A stretch of DNA of 64,000 bases, taken from positions 1 through 64,000 of the forward strand of contig PBNK01000041.1 in the NCBI GenBank assembly GCA_002723085.1, in the 5' to 3' direction. This stretch comes from Crocinitomicaceae bacterium. GTDB lineage: Bacteria > Bacteroidota > Bacteroidia > Flavobacteriales_D > Parvicellaceae. Under the pieces are notes generated by a model. That model did not search any database. It was not told where the DNA came from and saw only the letters and a list, made by a program, of their open reading frames with translations. The translations under genes were made by a program, and so were the position numbers. Numbering within the stretch: the stretch's first letter is position 1; every line of letters starts with the position of its first letter. This document shows positions 34,270-42,643 of the stretch, in pieces.

Positions 34270-35752
34270 TCAACCTACTTTCATTATTAATGAAAATTCT
34301 ATTCATATTTCAGATATAGATTTTATAATATCTAATAATGCAATTATATCTATAGATGAAAAAGTAATTAGTAATGTCAAAAAGTGTAGAAATTACCTTG
34401 ACAGTAAGATAAACAATAATGAAGATGTTTTTTATGGGATAAATACTGGTTTTGGATCTCTTTGTAATAAAGTTATATCAAATAATGATTTAAAAAAATT
34501 ACAAACCAACTTAGTGAAATCTCATGCTTGTGGTTCTGGTGATGAGATTGATCCTATAATTGTCAAAATAATGATTTTACTAAAAATTAAATCTTTGTCT
34601 TTGGGTCATTCAGGAATTACTATTGAAACATTAAATAGATTGGTGTATATGTTTAATAATAACATTTTACCAGTTGTTTATGAAATGGGTTCTTTAGGTG
34701 CTTCAGGTGATTTAGCTCCTCTTGCTCATATTTCTTTAGGATTAATTGGTCAAGGGTATGTGGATTTTAATGGAAATAGAAGAAAAACAAAAGAAGTTTT
34801 TGAAGAGTTATCTATTGAACCTATTGAATTGAGCTCAAAAGAAGGTTTAGCACTTTTAAATGGGACACAATTTATGAGTGCATTTGCTACTTATTCTTTA
34901 ATTAAAATTAATCGATTAATTCCTTGGATTGAAAATATATCTGCTATTTCTATTGATGCTTTTAATTGTAGTTTAGATCCTTACCACCCTTTAATTCATA
35001 AAGTTCGCCCACATTATGGTCAAATAAAGGTAGCTCAAAGGGTTTTGGAATTGCTTTCGGATAGTTCTATTTCTAGCACTAAGAAAAACAACGTTCAAGA
35101 TCCATACTCTTTTAGGTGTATTCCACAAGTTCATGGCGCATCAATTGAAACTATTGAACGCATTACTAAAATTATAGAGTTGGAAATAAATTCTGTTACT
35201 GATAATCCAACCATTTTTCCAGATGATAATCTAATTTTATCTGCTGGTAATTTTCATGGTCAACCATTAGCGTTGAGTTTGGATTCGTTGTGTATTTCTA
35301 TTGCTGAATTAGGAAGTATTTCTGAAAGAAGAATATATAAATTAATTTCTGGCCAACGAGATTTGCCTGATTTTTTAGTGGCTAATCCTGGTTTAAACTC
35401 TGGATTTATGATTCCTCAATATACTGCTGCAAGTATTGTTAGTAAAAATAAAATATTATGTCATCCAGCCAGTGTAGATAGCATTGACTCCTCTAATGGT
35501 CAAGAAGATCATGTGAGTATGGGCTCTATTTCAGCAGTTAAGCTTCTTAGTGTTGTGGAGAATGTGGAAAGAATACTAAGCATAGAATTAATGACTTCAG
35601 CTCAAGCTATTGAGTTTAGAAAACCGCTTACAACATCATCTTATTTACAAAAGATAATTCATGATTATAGAAAGGTTGTTAATTTTGTTGATCAAGATGT
35701 AGTTTTGCATGAAAGCATGCAAAAATCTCTCAATTATTTGTTAACCAATTAG
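34262..35752 (+). CDS. hutH: Histidine ammonia-lyase
   Basis: A 496-residue enzyme of the aromatic amino-acid lyase family. The autocatalytic MIO triad Ala-Ser-Gly is at 147-149 within GSLGASGDLAPLAH. YGINTGFGSL carries the catalytic Tyr near residue 58; GNFHGQPLAL and QEDHVSMG follow. It removes ammonia from histidine to give urocanate, the first step of histidine breakdown. HutF and HutG encoded at 19-21 kb do the last steps; hutU and hutI must be elsewhere. The ATG overlaps the last codons and stop of hisS. Tyrosine or phenylalanine lyase is less likely given the hut context. Confidence 0.93.
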   Translation: MSNQPTFIINENSIHISDIDFIISNNAIISIDEKVISNVKKCRNYLDSKINNNEDVFYGINTGFGSLCNKVISNNDLKKLQTNLVKSHACGSGDEIDPIIVKIMILLKIKSLSLGHSGITIETLNRLVYMFNNNILPVVYEMGSLGASGDLAPLAHISLGLIGQGYVDFNGNRRKTKEVFEELSIEPIELSSKEGLALLNGTQFMSAFATYSLIKINRLIPWIENISAISIDAFNCSLDPYHPLIHKVRPHYGQIKVAQRVLELLSDSSISSTKKNNVQDPYSFRCIPQVHGASIETIERITKIIELEINSVTDNPTIFPDDNLILSAGNFHGQPLALSLDSLCISIAELGSISERRIYKLISGQRDLPDFLVANPGLNSGFMIPQYTAASIVSKNKILCHPASVDSIDSSNGQEDHVSMGSISAVKLLSVVENVERILSIELMTSAQAIEFRKPLTTSSYLQKIIHDYRKVVNFVDQDVVLHESMQKSLNYLLTN

Positions 35753-36465
35753 TATTGTTTTTTTTTTATGTTATTACCTTGATCATCAAAATGTGACCAA
35801 GTGCCATACTTTACATAATCGTATATGCCCATATCATATTTTAAGTGGCCTTTGAGTTTAATTGAGCCATTGGTATGGTATTCATGGTATGTATAGAGAA
35901 GTTTTTTCTTATTATCTAAAATTAATTCGTTTTCAATTTGTCCATTTTCATAATATGATTTTTTATCTAAATGATGATATTGGCTTTTATGATATTTTTC
36001 ATAATATTCGATTTTTCCATTTGAAAAATAATCCGTCCATTCCATCGCAAAATCATTTAAGTATAGTACTTCACTTTTTAAATTCCCATCTTCATAATAC
36101 AACAAAGCTTTTGATCTAAATCCATCAATGGATTTAAAATTTCTTTCAAGATTTCCATTTGGGTAATAGTTTTTATAAACTTTTAATTGTCCTTCTATAT
36201 AATACCCTTTATGTAATAATTTTCCATTAGCATATTTATCTTCTTTCCATCCGTTTAATGCATATCCTCCTTCCATTCTAGTGGAATCTCCTTTAATAAA
36301 CATGTTTAAAGGTTCGTATATTAAGATTCCATAAGTTTGATCAATTATATTATCTGTATAAACAGGTTTGTTTAATTGTTTTTCAAAATCAAATTGGCTA
36401 AATATACTATTGCTATAAAATCCAATAATTATGGATATGACTGCTATTTTAGATAAAAAATTAAT
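35749..36465 (-). CDS. Exported MORN-variant repeat protein, apparent ATT start
   Basis: The first ATG (36303) gives 184 residues made of YwqK/MORN-variant repeats such as YYPNGNLER, YYEDGNLKSE, YFSNGKIEYY and YHTNGSIKLKG. The frame is open upstream to a stop at 36481-36483 and encodes a textbook signal peptide (NFLSKIAVISIIIGFYSNS, then IFSQ) if ATT at 36463-36465 is read as Met, giving 238 residues. No ATG, GTG, TTG or CTG occurs in this upstream segment. It lies 7 bases after the glycosyltransferase stop, as last gene of the GWxTD operon. Such repeats occur in envelope and antitoxin-like proteins; the role is unknown. Its stop overlaps that of hutH by 4 bases. Confidence 0.7.
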   Translation of the reverse strand: MNFLSKIAVISIIIGFYSNSIFSQFDFEKQLNKPVYTDNIIDQTYGILIYEPLNMFIKGDSTRMEGGYALNGWKEDKYANGKLLHKGYYIEGQLKVYKNYYPNGNLERNFKSIDGFRSKALLYYEDGNLKSEVLYLNDFAMEWTDYFSNGKIEYYEKYHKSQYHHLDKKSYYENGQIENELILDNKKKLLYTYHEYHTNGSIKLKGHLKYDMGIYDYVKYGTWSHFDDQGNNIKKKQY

Positions 36466-36472
36466 ATCTGAA

Positions 36473-37489
36473 TTATTTAATTAATTGTGCGAATTTACGT
36501 TTTTGAAGCACATAATAGTTCCATATTATGCTTGAATTTAAAACCCCTTTCATTTTTTTAAAATTTTTAGGTTTATTGTTTTTTCTGTAATTGTTTAATT
36601 TTCTGATATTACTGTAATAAGAAAAGTGTGCTTTTAAAATGCTTAAAATAAAATTAGGGTTTCCACTCATGGTATATTTTAAAGAGGCGATACCATCAAG
36701 AAAAAGTCTAATAAAGATTATAATAAAAAGTGGGGTATTGGTTTTATAATTTTTATGAATCATATAAAGGTTGTTTCTATGATTTAAATACACTTTTTTC
36801 GGGCTATTGTAGTTTAATGTTCCCCCACCAACATGATATACTGTTGATTTGCCGTTATACTTGATTGATTTACCATTGTTTTTCCATCTCCAACATAAAT
36901 CAATTTCTTCCATATGAGCAAAAAAACTTGAATCAAATCCACCTTGCTCAGTAAATGCTTTTGCATTGACAAATAGACATGCTCCAGAAGCCCAAAAAAT
37001 ATCACTTATGTCATTGTAATTATTTTTGTCAATTTCCAAAGTGTTAATTATTCTTCCTCTGCAAAAAGGAAACCCCAATTTGTCAATCCAACCTCCAGCT
37101 GCTCCAGCGTGCTCAAATTTATTTTTTTCATTATAGGATTTAATTTTAGGTTGCACAGCAACAATATTTTCATCTGATTCTAAAATTTTAATATTTGGTT
37201 CAATCCAGTTTTCTGTAACTTCAACATCTGAATTAACAATAATAAAATATGAATGATGTAAATGTTTTAATCCTTCATTATAACCTCCTGCAAATCCCAA
37301 ATTTTTTTCTAGTTGAATTAAATTTATATTAGGAAATTCATTATTAATAAATTTCACAGAATCATCTGTTGATCCATTATCAATAACAACCATATCTACG
37401 TTGGTACTAAACTTAATAAAAGTAGGTAGAAATTTTTCAAGCCATTTCTGACCATTAAAGTTTAATATAACTACAGCTGTTTTTTTCAA
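36473..37489 (-). CDS. Glycosyltransferase family 2 protein
   Basis: A 338-residue GT-A fold enzyme. VVILNFNGQKWLEKFLP begins the nucleotide-sugar domain, and IDNGSTDDS, NLGFAGGYNEG, VNSDVEV (metal DxD region) and FFAHMEEIDLCWR follow. These match the rhamnosyltransferase-like/WbbL subgroup that adds sugars to lipid-linked or surface glycans. A hydrophobic, basic C-terminal part (about 245-338) suggests membrane association. The gene starts 2 bases after the GWxTD gene and is followed 7 bases later by the MORN-like gene. The acceptor is unknown. Confidence 0.9.
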   Translation of the reverse strand: MKKTAVVILNFNGQKWLEKFLPTFIKFSTNVDMVVIDNGSTDDSVKFINNEFPNINLIQLEKNLGFAGGYNEGLKHLHHSYFIIVNSDVEVTENWIEPNIKILESDENIVAVQPKIKSYNEKNKFEHAGAAGGWIDKLGFPFCRGRIINTLEIDKNNYNDISDIFWASGACLFVNAKAFTEQGGFDSSFFAHMEEIDLCWRWKNNGKSIKYNGKSTVYHVGGGTLNYNSPKKVYLNHRNNLYMIHKNYKTNTPLFIIIFIRLFLDGIASLKYTMSGNPNFILSILKAHFSYYSNIRKLNNYRKNNKPKNFKKMKGVLNSSIIWNYYVLQKRKFAQLIK

Positions 37490-37491
37490 TA

Positions 37492-38931
37492 CTATGGATT
37501 GTTGAAAAAGATATTGCTATTGCTTCCCCAATGATTGAAATTTCCTTCTTGTTCGGAGTCAATATTTCCTCTAGGAGTGTTTCTTTTATGTAAGTCAGCT
37601 TGCCATTTATTGTTTGAGTATTCACCTTGAAGAGTTGAATGTAAAATAACATATTCATTAGTGATTAAATCAGGCATATAAAAAACGAACCTTTTATTAT
37701 TAAATCTTCCAATTTTATAATAATGCCATATTTGATATGGATATGCACTTGGTTCATTTGGTCTGTCTGTAACAGTGTTAGGGGGGCCATATTTGAGGTA
37801 AATTCGTCCTCTATCAGTTTGATATCCATTTCTGACTTTTGTAGAGAACAATTGCTCTACTTTATGTACGTTTTTTTTATAAATCATCCATGCTTTTTCA
37901 GGCTCATTTGGATCTCGATTGTACCAAAAACTATATATGAACTGCCTTTTTAAAGTGTCATTTATATCTTCAATTTTATTGTCAATAATATTTAATTCAA
38001 GAGTTGAACTTATTGGTGTGAGACATTCCATAAAATCCTTTAATGAATCGCTATTCATTCTATCTGCAAAAGTGTTTTTAATATTTACAGAATTAAGCCT
38101 ATCTATCTTAATGTTGTTCACAAAACTTGTTCTTTGAAAATAACTTCTTTTTAAAGTTAAAACCTCGTTTTTTGAATTTTTTATTTCTATTTCAAGTACG
38201 TAATTTCCCGTTGGTAAAGATTCAATATTAAATGAATTTAAAATAGGTATTATAGAAGCGCTCTTTTCTTTTTTAACTTTATTAAATTGACCTGCAATTT
38301 CTCCGGTTTCGGAAATCCTAATAGATTGAGTCAATAGAAAATATTGATTTGTATCAATAAGTTTATCTATGTCATAGATTTCAAAATAATAAGCTATTTT
38401 ATCAAATTCAGGAGAAAAGTAATTTGAAATTAAAGGAATCATTGCAATTCCAGATTTACTTAATTCTGAATTTTTTTCATCTTTCCAATAACTATCTAGC
38501 ATTTCTATGTCAGATATTTCTAATTGATTTCCATATGAGATAGTAACTTTTTCAGAATGTTTTTCAGTATTATCGATGTTGTTTAAGTCAGATATTTCAA
38601 TATTTATATTGTAGGTTCCGTTTTTAAGTGGGAAACGCTGTAGATCAACTATATCGTTATGTAAACCTTCAAATTCATCTTCAACTATTTTATATTTTTT
38701 GTGAGATACAATATTATTGTTCTTATCTTCAATATACTGAAGTATTTCAACTCCTTTGCTTTTTATATTAGTATCAGAGTTAAATAAAAGAGAAGAGGAA
38801 TAGATTTGTAAATAGGTTTCAATATATGGTGTACTAGATGTATTGAATCTTTTGAAATCAAAAATAGCTTCTAATTGAGAAATTGAATTCCCAAAAATCA
38901 GTGATATGATTATCGTAAAAAATATTTTCAT
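37492..38931 (-). CDS. GWxTD domain-containing exported protein
   Basis: A 479-residue protein with signal peptide MKIFFTIIISLIFGNSIS. A beta-rich N-terminal region precedes the C-terminal GWxTD-type domain at about residues 330-445 (FWYNRDPNEPEKAW, GYQTDRGRIYLKYGPPN, PYQIWHYY). The family name motif GWxTD appears here as GYQTD, a Trp-to-Tyr change. These proteins occur in Bacteroidota and Acidobacteriota without known function. The gene heads the operon with a glycosyltransferase and a MORN-like protein, all apparently envelope-directed. Confidence 0.85.
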   Translation of the reverse strand: MKIFFTIIISLIFGNSISQLEAIFDFKRFNTSSTPYIETYLQIYSSSLLFNSDTNIKSKGVEILQYIEDKNNNIVSHKKYKIVEDEFEGLHNDIVDLQRFPLKNGTYNINIEISDLNNIDNTEKHSEKVTISYGNQLEISDIEMLDSYWKDEKNSELSKSGIAMIPLISNYFSPEFDKIAYYFEIYDIDKLIDTNQYFLLTQSIRISETGEIAGQFNKVKKEKSASIIPILNSFNIESLPTGNYVLEIEIKNSKNEVLTLKRSYFQRTSFVNNIKIDRLNSVNIKNTFADRMNSDSLKDFMECLTPISSTLELNIIDNKIEDINDTLKRQFIYSFWYNRDPNEPEKAWMIYKKNVHKVEQLFSTKVRNGYQTDRGRIYLKYGPPNTVTDRPNEPSAYPYQIWHYYKIGRFNNKRFVFYMPDLITNEYVILHSTLQGEYSNNKWQADLHKRNTPRGNIDSEQEGNFNHWGSNSNIFFNNP

Positions 38932-39028
38932 ATTGCAAATTTAAATTTAAATGCTGTTAAAATTATTTAAAAGTAAAATTTTGATGTTTTTATTAAAAAC
39001 AATTATTTTTATGACTCATTATAATTAA

Positions 39029-39691
39029 TTGGAAATTAAGAATAAATTTTTATTTGTACCCTTTATTATTTTGGGTTTATCTATTTCATCTTATTCTCAA
39101 AAAGATTCTCTTAATGAAGGTGTTTATGATAGTATTAGTGGTGTTATTTTACCCTATTATGAAATAATTGCTTCAAATAAGGATTATCTTAAAAAATGGA
39201 GGAGAACTAAGTATTTTGTCCAATCAGTTTATGATTATGCAGTAATTTCTTCAGCAATGTTAAATGCTTTTGAAGATACTTTATCAAATTTTTCTAGTTC
39301 AAGGAAGAGAAAAAAATATCTTTCAAAAGCAAATAAACAACTCAAAAAGGAATTTGGCAGTGAAATAAGAAATATGTCTATAACTAGAGGAAATTATTTA
39401 ATGAAATTAATTTACAGAAACACAGGTTTAACTACTTATGAAATAATTAAGAAATATAGAGGTGCTGGAAAAGCTTTCTGGTTTCAAGCTTTATGCGTTG
39501 TTAATGGTCAAGATTTAAAACAGACTTATAAACCAAATGAAGAAGATGTTTTAATTGAAAAAGCAGTAGAATTAATAGAATCAGGTAAACTTACTTATAG
39601 CAAAAGAGAACCTATTTCAGAAGAAGCTAAAAAAGCTTTAAAAAAGGCTGAAAAGAAAAAAAAGAAAGAAAAAAAGAAAAAGGCTAATTAG
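39029..39691 (+). CDS. DUF4294 domain-containing exported protein
   Basis: A DUF4294 protein of 218-220 residues: GVILPYYEIIASNKDYLKKW, then AVISSAMLNAFE, GSEIRNMSITRGNYLMKLI and GAGKAFWFQALCV. The frame begins with TTG (39029), directly after a stop; ATT at 39035 would give KNKFLFVPFIILGLSISSYSQ, a typical signal peptide. No ATG is available. The C-terminus is a Lys-rich tail of more than a dozen basic residues (KKAEKKKKKEKKKKAN). Function is unknown. The stop overlaps that of the convergent gene by 8 bases. Confidence 0.85.
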   Translation: MEIKNKFLFVPFIILGLSISSYSQKDSLNEGVYDSISGVILPYYEIIASNKDYLKKWRRTKYFVQSVYDYAVISSAMLNAFEDTLSNFSSSRKRKKYLSKANKQLKKEFGSEIRNMSITRGNYLMKLIYRNTGLTTYEIIKKYRGAGKAFWFQALCVVNGQDLKQTYKPNEEDVLIEKAVELIESGKLTYSKREPISEEAKKALKKAEKKKKKEKKKKAN

Positions 39692-40661
39692 AGTGTTCTC
39701 TTGAAATAACTTTTTTAATAGAAATTTTTTCTTTTACATTAAGTTCTTCTAAATCCTTTTGTGACAAATTATCTTTATATAGTTCTTTTAGGTCGGGTTG
39801 TCCTGCATTAACCCATGCTGTATACCAATATGATCCAATAGATTTAATAGATGCTCTCATTCTTTTTTCTTGCATTCCATTAAGCCTTTTGGCATATTCA
39901 GTACTAAAATCTCTACTATATACTTTCATGGTTACTTGTCCTCTTTTTTCATAAGAAAATTTTCGATCAGCTGGCCATTCATCTGTAAGGATTTGTTCAA
40001 AAGTTAAAACAGAGTCAACTGCTCTAAAACTTTGTTCAACAATGTCCCATGATTCATTTAAAGGGTTTTGAATGTATTCGGCTTTACCTACAAAAAAATC
40101 ATAGTTGTCATAAAATAGTTCTGGTACTCTTGACTCCCAAAATCCGTGAATTCCTTTATGGTTAGTAAGTTGACCATTATAATTTAATGTAGTATGTAAA
40201 GGAACATGAGCATCAGCAATATAATGACCAATTTCTGCTGAGTATTTTAGAATTCTATTAATGTCTTTATCTTTAAAAGCAAAGGTTAATTTTTTTATAT
40301 AGTTGTCAATATTCCAAGGTGATATTCCATAAGCATGCAAAGTGTCCTTTGAAAATTTGTCAACAGCATCATTCCACTTTTTTGGAACTACATCAAATGG
40401 GTCTTCATCATTTTTAGCATAGTGATCAATGTCTATGTAATGTTTTTCTGCTTCACCTTCAACGGAGTATCTTCTTTTATCAGGGTCTACAGCATGTTCA
40501 GTTAAATAATCAATATGAAATTTATAAAAATGAAATAAATCATCTTCAGGAATAGTGAAAACAGCCATTCTGTTTATTCTTTTATGCGCAAAAAAACCCC
40601 AACCAGCCTCATTTTTTAATGAAATAGACAAAAAGATAATAACTAAAAAAAACCGATTCAT
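39684..40661 (-). CDS. Zinc-dependent phospholipase C / S1-P1 nuclease-like exported protein
   Basis: A 325-residue protein with a signal peptide cleaved near EAGWGFFAHKRIN, so that the mature chain starts close to a Trp, as in zinc phospholipase C and S1/P1 nucleases. Metal-ligand-like segments follow: HYIDIDHY, EIGHYIADAHVPLHTTLNYNGQ and NHKGIHGFWE. In this fold three Zn ions are held by His and Asp residues and the N-terminal amine. Substrate (phospholipid or nucleic acid) cannot be decided. A polar C-terminal extension follows at about 265-325. Probably periplasmic or outer-membrane associated. Confidence 0.8.
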   Translation of the reverse strand: MNRFFLVIIFLSISLKNEAGWGFFAHKRINRMAVFTIPEDDLFHFYKFHIDYLTEHAVDPDKRRYSVEGEAEKHYIDIDHYAKNDEDPFDVVPKKWNDAVDKFSKDTLHAYGISPWNIDNYIKKLTFAFKDKDINRILKYSAEIGHYIADAHVPLHTTLNYNGQLTNHKGIHGFWESRVPELFYDNYDFFVGKAEYIQNPLNESWDIVEQSFRAVDSVLTFEQILTDEWPADRKFSYEKRGQVTMKVYSRDFSTEYAKRLNGMQEKRMRASIKSIGSYWYTAWVNAGQPDLKELYKDNLSQKDLEELNVKEKISIKKVISREHSN

Positions 40662-40695
40662 TTACTTTTAAATATATAAATAATTTTAGTCTTAA

Positions 40696-41421
40696 TTAGG
40701 CTGTTGTATTAATATGTTTAATTAACCACCTTTTAGCAATTGGGATAATTGAATGTTTAAATGAAAAATTTAAATCACAATGTAAGCTGTAAGTTGCAGG
40801 ATTAGGTAAATCTTTAAATTGGTTTATTAAGTTGATTTTTATAGAAGATGGAGTAGAGTTGTAGTTATATAGGTCATTATTTATTTTTTGTGTTTTTAGT
40901 CCATAATAATTATCACTTTCATAATGTATTAATGAACATTTATATCTAAAAATACTAGCATTTTTATCTCCATTTTTTGTTATGATTAAGTACCCTTCTT
41001 TATTGTAAAATGGTACTAAACCAACAGATTCTATTCTCATTTTGGAAAAAATAAAGTCATAAAGTTCCTCCCCTTGATCAATACTGTTTTTTATTTCTTT
41101 TTTAGCAAAATTTACAATGTTTATCATTTCTTCAATAACCTCATGGTCTTTAAATTTAGATTCAAAATTTATTTCTAAATTTTTAAGATCTATAGATTGA
41201 ATATTTTTATTAAAACTTTTTTTAAAGTCTTTTTGAAGGTTAATGTATTTACTAATGTTTTGGTAGTGATTAATTAAATAAGAGAAATAAGGATATAGTT
41301 TAGTTTGATTAAATAATTTATCTATTTTTTGTAAATAGGATAGTAGTTCATACTTTTTATATTCATAGTCTATCCAGCCATCACTAAACCAGTTTTTACT
41401 TAAAGTATTTAAATTATCCAT
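40696..41421 (-). CDS. Conserved-looking hypothetical protein
   Basis: A 241-residue protein without signal peptide or membrane segments. The N-terminal ~140 residues are predicted helical, rich in Lys/Asp/Asn (LSYLQKIDKLF, MINIVNFAKKEIKNSI). The C-terminal ~100 are mixed beta with SVGLVPFYNKEGYLII, FRYKCSLIHYES and PATYSLHCDLNFSFKHSI, suggesting a small folded domain. I do not recognise the family. It lies 34 bases upstream of the PLC-like gene and downstream of DUF4442 on the same strand, so it may share their transcript. Cytoplasmic by default. Confidence 0.75.
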   Translation of the reverse strand: MDNLNTLSKNWFSDGWIDYEYKKYELLSYLQKIDKLFNQTKLYPYFSYLINHYQNISKYINLQKDFKKSFNKNIQSIDLKNLEINFESKFKDHEVIEEMINIVNFAKKEIKNSIDQGEELYDFIFSKMRIESVGLVPFYNKEGYLIITKNGDKNASIFRYKCSLIHYESDNYYGLKTQKINNDLYNYNSTPSSIKINLINQFKDLPNPATYSLHCDLNFSFKHSIIPIAKRWLIKHINTTA

Positions 41422-41456
41422 ATACCTAAATATAAGGACAAATGATGAATTATTAT

Positions 41457-41951
41457 TTAATTGCTTCTAGTTTTTATTGACCATGTGAATTTATACTTAC
41501 AAACAAGTTCTCCTTTTTTATTTAAGCCATTACTTGTGGTGTTAAATGTTACTCCTTCACCAGTTTCAATAGCTTGAATAACTTTTTCTTTAACCATTGC
41601 ACTATCTTGACATGTAAATGTTGTAATATCTGTAGCTTTTTTTATAAAATCTGCTTCGCATTTTATAGGAAGAGTTGATATTGATGGTTTGTGCCCGTAA
41701 GTATATTGTAGAATTAATGCAGCACCATTCATTTCAGCTGCCATCCCTAAAACTGCCCAAAATGTTGATTTAAAAGGATTTTTGTTTATCCATTTATACG
41801 AAACTGTTACAATGCATTTTTCGTCATCAAGTTTTCTTATTCTCATCCCGCTTAAAAAACCCATTGGAAGCTTTATCATAAGATATATTCTAAAGAAAAA
41901 AGATTTTACACTATACTTTCTAATTTTGTCTACTGTTTCGTTGTTAATCAT
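41457..41951 (-). CDS. DUF4442 hot-dog fold protein (thioesterase-like)
   Basis: A 164-residue protein matching DUF4442: PMGFLSGMRIRKLDDEKCIVTV, NPFKSTFWAVLGMAAEMNGAAL and C-terminal GVTFNTTSNGLNKKGELV. The fold is that of acyl-CoA thioesterases and the YiiD C-terminal domain. A role in acyl thioester handling is an inference from fold only. Its neighbours on this strand are two small unknown genes. Confidence 0.85.
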   Translation of the reverse strand: MINNETVDKIRKYSVKSFFFRIYLMIKLPMGFLSGMRIRKLDDEKCIVTVSYKWINKNPFKSTFWAVLGMAAEMNGAALILQYTYGHKPSISTLPIKCEADFIKKATDITTFTCQDSAMVKEKVIQAIETGEGVTFNTTSNGLNKKGELVCKYKFTWSIKTRSN

Positions 41952-41979
41952 TCTTGAATTTAGATAATGAAATAAAAAA

Positions 41980-42582
41980 TTACTCTGTTGAATTTATATA
42001 TTTTTCACGCCAATTAGGTTTTTGAAAATCAGAAAGTAATTTAAACATATTATCTCCATAAAAAAAGTCATTTATATAAATAATGCCATATTGTTGTAAA
42101 ATTTGTAATTGAGGCCAACTTGGTCTTGATCTATGTTGTCCAAAACCTTGTACTAGTACGTCTCCTCCAGGTATGCAGTCAGGGGGGCAATAAGGATTTC
42201 TATTGTATCTAAGAGTCCATAAGTCAAATAATTTTAATTCATTTTTTTTTATACATTGAATAGAGTCAAACTTATAAAGACATTCTTTAATATTATATTT
42301 TTCAAATAGGTTATCTCCTAAATTATTAATCTCAGAGGATTGTAGACCCATCCCAACTAATATAAACTCAATGTGAGAAATAAATCTTGTTGAGATGTGT
42401 TTGCCGTTATTAACTCCAATTATTGCAAAATTTAAATAACCAGAATTTTGTGAAGGATTAATAGAAAAAGCTAAATGATATTTTAATGTTTCAGAATCAT
42501 TGTTTTCAATATTGCTGTAGATTTCAAAATTTATAATAATGAAAATAGATACAATTAAGTATTTAATATAAACAAGCCTCAT
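41980..42582 (-). CDS. Exported hypothetical protein with a Cys/Pro motif
   Basis: A 200-residue protein with an N-terminal hydrophobic signal segment (about 1-25). It has an AFSINPSQNSGYLNFAI stretch, two Cys in the middle and the distinctive NPYCPPDCIPGGDVLVQGFG with GQHRSRPSWPQ just after. The Cys-Pro-Pro-Asp-Cys element could form a tight disulfide or bind metal. I do not recognise a family. It lies 28 bases upstream of the DUF4442 gene. Probably periplasmic. Confidence 0.7.
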   Translation of the reverse strand: MRLVYIKYLIVSIFIIINFEIYSNIENNDSETLKYHLAFSINPSQNSGYLNFAIIGVNNGKHISTRFISHIEFILVGMGLQSSEINNLGDNLFEKYNIKECLYKFDSIQCIKKNELKLFDLWTLRYNRNPYCPPDCIPGGDVLVQGFGQHRSRPSWPQLQILQQYGIIYINDFFYGDNMFKLLSDFQKPNWREKYINSTE

Positions 42583-42643
42583 TTTTAAATAATTAATCCA
42601 AGTCTAAGTTAATAATAGACAAGGTTAAATGCAAATTAAATAA

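Noticed and set aside
41422-41439. Possible third copy of the ATACC-N8-GGTAT operator (ATACC followed by AAGGAC)
   Set aside because: The right arm is shifted by one base and reads AGGAC rather than GGTAT, so it is not a match.
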